Assembly (NCBI GenBank): GCA_037074705.1
Contig: CM073591.1
Span: 130,951,032-131,015,031 of the forward strand
DNA length: 64,000 nucleotides
Direction of reading: 5' to 3'
Origin: Zhengitettix transpicula
Lineage: Eukaryota; Arthropoda; Insecta; Orthoptera; Tetrigidae
In this document: one piece after another, positions 57,991-64,000 of the stretch
Position numbering within the stretch: position 1 is the first letter of the stretch
Layout of the letters: every line of letters begins with the position of its first letter
Notes under the pieces: model-generated
Told to the model about the DNA's origin: nothing
Databases searched by the model: none
What the model saw: the letters and a program-made list of their open reading frames with translations, nothing else
Position numbers and translations under genes: made by a program

Positions 57991-58316
57991 AATGAATTCA
58001 TATGCGAGTTGGTACTTAATTTATTATAATTATTTATACAATTTCCATGATCCAGTAAATGAAATGATTTTAAAGTTTAACTAATTTCTTAAACAGGTTC
58101 TCGTATTTAACTGGCTCAGTACCCAAACTCAAAACTTTTATTCTAGAAATACTTTATCTTTACATATGGAGTTACCAGAAACACAATTCTATAGGAATTT
58201 AAGGAGTGGAAATACGTCATATATATATTGGTTTAACGAGTTTATTATCTCTGTAATTTGATATAACTATGGATGCTTATGTTGCTGAGTCGAGTTTATT
58301 GATAAATGACATTTTA
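57991..58316. other. AT-rich non-coding stretch
   Basis: Nothing recognised. Confidence 0.4.
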
Positions 58317-58414
58317 TTTCAAATTAAGTTTATTGTCTAGTGAAAGTCCTAAGAATTTTGAACTTTCAAATTAAGTTTATTGTCTAGTGAAAGTCCTAAG
58401 AATTTTGAACTTTC
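58317..58414. repeat. Perfect tandem duplication, 47-bp unit x 2
   Basis: AAATTAAGTTTATTGTCTAG ... AATTTTGAACTTTC is repeated without a single difference (58321-58367 and 58368-58414). A recent event or an assembly artefact. Confidence 0.95.
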
Positions 58415-58959
58415 TACTTCATTAATCATATACGAATCTAATCTACGTATATACATATCTAATATTAAAAGATTTCATGCATAATTTTCTGTGTTAAATA
58501 GAACAGTGTTCAATTACGCCATATAATATGTATTATAAATAGGAAATGTCATATAAACAGAGAATTTAAATCCCCATGATATGTTTTACTAATTGTTTTA
58601 AATACACTTTAGGTGACTCAGGTTAGTTTCAAAGCTTTGGAATGATGATCAATATTATTATTGAAATCGAATCATCCAAGCTCCCTGATATGTAAAGAAC
58701 AAACTTATAAATTGTTTTATAAATGGTTTTTATTATACTATTGTCGTCACAAAACAATTAAAATCATAGATAATGTGCAGGAATTTGACATAAATACAGT
58801 TAAATTAAAACGTTTTTCTGAACTTATATTGCCTTCGGTCGTAATATTCCAGTAATTATACATCAACTTGCCCGATAACAAAAGAGATGATGGAATAGAA
58901 AAATCTCTCGGGCTAATTTTTTGACCCCAATTAATACATATTGTGTGTAAATTGATCAT
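58415..58959. other. AT-rich non-coding stretch
   Basis: Nothing recognised. Confidence 0.4.
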
Positions 58960-59544
58960 AAATACAATCCTTTTTTTTTAGGGCAACATGCTACATGAGG
59001 GAAATCCACGTTGGGCAGCTCCCCTTTAATAGCATAGGAAGGGATTTGAAAGGGGGGAAGCGGAAGGGTAGAAGAAGGTAGCCAAGGGTTACTAGGGCCC
59101 CCGGGCTATATTTTAAGGATCCTACCCGGCATTCGCGTAAAGAAATGCAGGGAAAACCCTAGAAAAACCTGCATCAGGTAGGTCGGGCATTGGGTACTTG
59201 TCCCACGCCCTTCCGATAGCGGGAGAGGAGTTTGCTGTGGGGGCGCAGCATTCCCTTCTCCGTGCCTCGACCAGTTTAGGAGGCAGCTGACCGACTATTC
59301 CAATGGGAATAGCGAACAACTCTTTCCGTATGCTCAAGGTCTGTGACCCCGGAACATACACCTCTCAAAACAGGCCGAGATGCCTTGGCTTGTGGGAACC
59401 TTAGTTCATAAACGGGGAGGAAAAGGCATACCCAAAGGTAGCCCCTTCGTATCTCTCCTAAAAGGTTCTGCCTGCGAGAGAACATCCCTCGCAGGTATTG
59501 CCTGCGAGAGAATAGCCCTCGCAGACCTTGGTAAATACAATCCT
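58960..59544 (-). mobile_element. Rep500 retroposon copy, full length, perfect target duplication
   Basis: The flanking 12-mer AAATACAATCCT occurs exactly at 58960-58971 and 59533-59544. The tail is a T run at 58971-58979. The 5' end has two tandem hairpin units, CCTGCGAGAGAACATCCCTC then GCCTGCGAGAGAATAGCCCTC, each closing with CGCAG. Internal hairpin CTATTCC-CATT-GGAATAG. Likely one of the youngest copies. Confidence 0.95.
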
Positions 59545-59889
59545 AATCTGTCATTTCTTTCATACCGTTTAGAGCTGAGCTTTGACTGAAAGAATTTCTT
59601 CTCACGTTGAAATATAATTATACCAATCATGAAATTGTAGTTGAGTGTGTATTTAAGTCTACACATCAGATAGAGAATGCTCGTATTTAATCAGGAGTCG
59701 ACATTGGCTAGAGCGATCGTGTCTTAGCGTAGATCTTAGGTTGTTTCCTGGTAACGTCAAGATTTTTCTATCCTAAGCCGTAAATTAAAACCTACATAAT
59801 ATACTGTAATGTTTCAAAACACATAAGGATCTAAATTTTATTTGTATTCAATATGGACAGGGATAATTCTTCCAAGGTGTGGTAATGCG
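59545..59889. other. AT-rich non-coding stretch
   Basis: Nothing recognised. Confidence 0.4.
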
Positions 59890-60350
59890 TCAGCCTGTGT
59901 CAAGAATGAAATCAATTGTGGTTCAGAAAGCAACGAAGAAACATTAATTGATTGAGGGAGTCGTGTTTGAAATTTCATGATTTTAGTTGTCAATTGGAGA
60001 GCAAAAATGTAACATGATATGATTGACTGAGTCGTATTTGTACTTTAATTAATGTAATTGCCATTTGGAATACAACTAAGAAACATCTTTTGACTGAGGG
60101 AGTCGTATATATACTTTAATGGCTTAAATTGTCGTGAGGAAAGCAATTGAGAAACTCTGGATTAAAAATTTCATCTGTTCTGCTTTGTCCTGAGCGAATT
60201 CGGTGTTCTGCAGGCTAATTTGCAAGGTGCAAATGGATCAGGTCAGCTTGAGTTTTGTGGTGGTTGTCTGCCATATCGCCGCGCCACCGGTGACAGAGAC
60301 CCACGTTGTAATCGCACCTGCAAAAGTGTTTTTACGTTTCTGTCACGGTG
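59890..60350 (+). repeat. Dispersed repeat E with tandem units
   Basis: Three diverged tandem units of about 65-70 bp, each with AAACAT...GACTGAGGGAGTCGTAT or a close variant (59940-60150). They are followed by a non-repeated part with GTTTTGTGGTGGTTGTCTGC and CACCGGTGACAGAG. Inverted homologue at 39190-39545. Confidence 0.6.
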
Positions 60351-61689
60351 ATGTAAACAAATGCCGGGATATATTTTTCTTGCTTGTACAGTGACAATAG
60401 TTTTTGTATTCACCGTAAGACCCTCAATACGACCCTGAGATACGCTTTCAATTTATTTCAAACTTTATAAAAACAAATGGTTTTTGTTCTTTGTTCCTTT
60501 ACAAAAATTCATTTAATTTATAAGTTTTTTACTGAAGTAAAATAGTCGTGTTCATTAAAATACTATATCTGATTCCATAAATTCATTAATAAATAGAAAG
60601 AACAATTCAGTTTATTCATTTGTAAATATATTTTTATGATATACAAACTGATTTGCAGAAAACATGTTTCTCTATGAGAACTACAGCGGATTTTATATTA
60701 TAAATCAACTTGGCCTAGCACTTACCATTCTGAGCGTGTATTCAACTTTCTCTATTCTTTCTGATTCCCATTAGGCCTAATAATATGTATTACTTTTTTC
60801 CGTAGCAAGTCAATTTATTAATTAAAAGTCCCAAAATAATTGCACTTCCAAAAATTCCATCTGAAGGTTTTATGCAATTAGTTGGATGTTGATAACCCTG
60901 TTTTTAATTTTCGCGGTATTTTGTATAGCATTATTGATTATTTAGTCTATCTGACGTTATTTGGCGCCATCATATGTAACCTTACGCCTGTAACATTAGT
61001 CGTTCCACTAAGCCAGTCCTGATATTTTATTTCCTAATTATGAATTCACTGTCGTTTCGCATATTATTATTGAAATTCTGTTCCTCGTCTACAATCTTTC
61101 ATTGAGAAATAGTATCAGATAGCGCAATCCATTTCCCGCTGCTTCGTTCCAGCATCCCGCATTCATTAATAAAATTTAATGTTAATTTTTGCGTTGCAAC
61201 TTGGAATTGAAAAAAACTTTACGTTAAGCTAATATTATGTTAAGAATTAATAATAGAAACTCGTGTACTGGACGGCATGTTGTCAACAAGCAGTCGTTTT
61301 CATAAATTAACAAGGCACTTAGCACGGAACAACAAAACTTTTAAAAGTGTTTTTTACTATACATGTGAATCGTTTATTAATATTAGGGAACGAATGAATG
61401 GTGTCAACTGTAGACCGAAAACTCCAAATAAATCATTTTGTATACCAGTGACTGTTATAAAGTTATTTACTTCAACAAGTGAACCGCCGTTCTAGGAATG
61501 ATATGGACGAAATATACGGCTAACAAGCAAACATGAGATAGGAGCAAATTTTTTTATTTAACTTAAATAAATAAAGGTGGAAATTATAATAATTTTTTTA
61601 TTTAAATATAATTTTGAATCGCATCAACGTGTTTGTATTTGAGTACTATACATTTACATTACATTTGATACACAATTTTTTATAAAATT
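60351..61689. other. AT-rich non-coding stretch
   Basis: Nothing recognised. A 72-codon frame (61277-61495) is unsupported. Confidence 0.35.
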
Positions 61690-61775
61690 ACACAAATTAT
61701 AGGTCATCCATACGGGTCGCCAATGACCACGATGTCGATGCGACAATTATAAACCTGAATAAATAAATAAATAAT
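61690..61775 (+). repeat. LINE-B 3' terminus only
   Basis: GGGTCGCCAATGACCACGAT, GTCGATGCGACAATTATAAA, then AATAAATAAATAAATAA. Same terminus as 17110-17165 and the minus copy at 13225-13275; extremely 5' truncated. Confidence 0.75.
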
Positions 61776-62939
61776 ACATGCTATATCATATGTTAAATAT
61801 TTATACTGCATATATTCTTTTTATTTATGCTATTTCTCCTTTGCTTGTGCATTTTTTATTCAATTATTTATTTTTAAATATCCATGTAATAATTCAATAC
61901 TTTAATTAATTTTATAATGTTTTCATTGGTACGTTGGTGATTCTATGAGTTCTTCGAGTTATTTCCCAAATTGATTGCTTAAGTACTAAATTACTTAAAA
62001 CACTGAAACAGAAACTCAATTATATATTGTAGGAAAAATCAGTTCTTTCAACTGTAAACTTTTCAATTTTCATAATATATATACTTTGAAAAATACACTT
62101 CATCACATATAAATATAATCATTATTTTACAGTTTCGTCATACATAGTGGAAGTCGATAATTTTTTTATGTTTTTAATTGCACAGGAAGTATCTCATTTA
62201 ATTTATTTTGTTCATAAGTGCATTCCAATGTGAACTTGTATATCATTTTTTTGCTTTATTGCGTTTATTCTTAATCGCCTTGAGTAATCAGACCAAAATA
62301 TCAAAAATTTATTGAAAAACACTCACTAGAAATATCAACTATTCGAAATGCGTGTTTAATAGCTTGTGTCAATTATAAAGTTATAAAAACGTGAGCTGAA
62401 TAACGATTTAAATGTTCTCCTTAATGTAATAACATCAATCATATTAAAATACCCAAAAATAATTAATTAATTTATAATAAAATACTTGTTAATATAACGT
62501 TACAGCTGTTAAAGTTAACATCGTGGCTATAATTATTATTCCCTCTAGTTAGTCCAATTATGACAATGAGATTAATAGTAAAGGAAAATTTGTAAACTTA
62601 ATTTTTATCTTGACGGGAACATCACAAACCTCAAAATCGGAAACAAAGTACAAAAAAATTGTATTAATTATTTAACCCAATTAAATAGTAAAATAAAACT
62701 GTTTTCAAGTACGAAAAAATTTTCGGTTCCATAATGATTCGAAAAATTTAAATATTCGTAATGAATATAGTCGTTCAAGCGTTCTACGAGAACGTAAAAC
62801 CCACTGTAACATTATATGTTCTTTGCGATTTTGGAAGACTTACATTTTGCCGATGCTGTTCCAGACTCATTGAAATAGGTCAAATGACAGGTAATTTCAA
62901 TAAGGGTTACTTACCTCTCTTATCTATTAACATTTGAAA
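61776..62939. other. AT-rich non-coding stretch
   Basis: Nothing recognised. Confidence 0.4.
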
Positions 62940-63090
62940 TATGATCAAAGATCGAAGGCTTCCCCGGTGCATTTGTTGAAGAAAAATTTATCGGGTTTCC
63001 ACCCGGGTATAACAGCGATTGTAACGCGACGTTTCGACGACCAAATGCACTGCCGTCATCTTCTAGGCGAAGTGTCGGGACTATCAAGTT
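62940..63090 (-). repeat. Penelope-like element end, minus copy
   Basis: Minus strand: GCCTAGAAGATGACGGCAGT, GGTCGTCGAAACGTCGCGTT, ACAATCGCTGTTATACCCGG, GTGGAAACCCGATAAATTTT. Homologous to 10915-10990, with the additional CGGGT/ACCCG hairpin. Confidence 0.5.
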
Positions 63091-63299
63091 CGGGAGTATA
63101 TATGCCCATGTAAAATGTGTGCAAAAATCTGGCAATGAAATATTTACTTAAAATTTATTAAATAAATCAATCAATCATTGTCCGATAAGGAGGTCGATCT
63201 AAACACAAGTAGGTATTACAATAATTATTATGATATAAAATTTACGTAATTAAACTAACAGTTTAAAAAATTAAAAGTCTGTGTCAGTTTAAAATTAAA

Positions 63300-63420
63300 A
63301 ATATCTGATGAAGTAACCGATCGACACGGGCATTATTAAGTGATAAAATAATACCACAACGTGTTTCTACAAACCTTATTGCTGTCTTCAGTTTATTGAA
63401 ATTCACACAGCAAAAACGAA
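63300..63420 (-). repeat. Dispersed repeat F, minus copy
   Basis: Minus strand: AAACTGAAGACAGCAATAAG, GTTTGTAGAAACACGTTGTG, GTATTATTTTATCACTTAAT. Same blocks as 41170-41320. Confidence 0.5.
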
Positions 63421-64000
63421 ATATATCATTTCAATCTTTTATATTTATATAATTAAAGAAATTAACGACCTCATGAGTCACTATAAATTATTTTATTTGA
63501 CGCTTTACCGTACATGTAAATACAATTAAATTGTAGTTACTATAGATATGTTGATAATTTTTTTAGTATTTGAAATACAAAAATGAAATTAATAACATCA
63601 CAAAAAATTTTAACATTATAATCTATTAATTAGAAACTTATGAATTAGAAAATAATAATAATAATTAGTTTTTTTGATGTTTCGGTAATTAATAATTATG
63701 GTATTATTAAAATTCATTGGAAAACAAGGTATTCAGAACTAGTGTTACATTTTATCAAATAATCCAATAAATCAAACAAAAGCTATGTAATCTGATTGAT
63801 AAAGCACTACTATTATCAAATTACGAATACCACAAAGAAAATATTAAAATTGTTTAAAATATTATAATTAATAATTATTAGCAATTAAACGGAATGTAAC
63901 TGAACATATATCAAACAAAAATAATTACCATAAATATTATACTTAATTTAAGGTGAAGAAAACTAATGAAAATAAAAATCATAATGTAGAAGTACTTAAA
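63421..64000. other. AT-rich non-coding stretch
   Basis: Nothing recognised. Confidence 0.4.

Overview
This window looks like repeat-dominated, gene-poor DNA from a large, AT-rich animal genome, most likely an insect. The evidence is remnants of insect-typical elements: a mariner with TA target duplications, several non-LTR retrotransposon (LINE) lineages, Penelope-like elements and tRNA-derived SINEs. There is no operon structure, Shine-Dalgarno pattern or dense coding. A polyneopteran such as a cockroach, termite or stick insect is a guess from repeat style only. I found no intact host gene, tRNA, rRNA or CRISPR array. The window is best read as intergenic or deep intronic sequence.

The dominant feature is a GC-rich repeat of about 500-560 bp, called Rep500 here. 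It occurs as about 16 full or partial copies on both strands: 1.2, 10.1-10.6, 19.4-19.7, 28.8-29.4, 35.1, 37.5-38.0, 42.9-43.8 (a cluster), 48.7-49.2, 50.5-51.4 (two in tandem), 55.6-56.2, 57.4-57.8 and 59.0-59.5 kb. Several copies end in poly(A) and have 11-15 bp flanking duplications, so they are retroposed. The family lacks a recognisable tRNA, 5S or 7SL head. It carries short hairpins whose arms change in a compensatory way between copies. I consider it the best candidate for something undescribed.

Region by region. 0-8 kb: LINE 3' end, Rep500, tRNA-type SINE pieces and a LINE tail. 8-13 kb: a homeodomain/forkhead-site-rich conserved-element candidate (8.8-9.2), Rep500, a Penelope-type end, a 13-bp inverted repeat and a GC-rich island (12.3-12.6). 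13.2-17.2 kb: a nest of dead LINEs with a mariner inserted in one of them. 17.5-18.5 kb: an unidentified broken coding-like sequence. 19.3-20.5 kb: Rep500, then two Penelope-like GIY-YIG ends joined head to head. 21-26 kb: GC-rich islands, a SINE and a LINE relic. 26-38 kb: dispersed repeats, LINE-A relics, SINE and Rep500. 38-49 kb: low-copy repeats, GC-rich islands, a Rep500 cluster and a mariner deletion derivative. 49-60 kb: many Rep500 copies, hammerhead-like Penelope ends, a CRE-bearing promoter-like patch and a GC-rich island. 60-64 kb: AT-rich DNA with LINE and Penelope tails.

Nothing here acts as a gene set. The functional candidates are the GC-rich islands, which may be enhancers or promoters of genes outside the window, and the structured Rep500 RNA. 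All repeat assignments come from reading and comparing the sequence by eye; no database search was possible.
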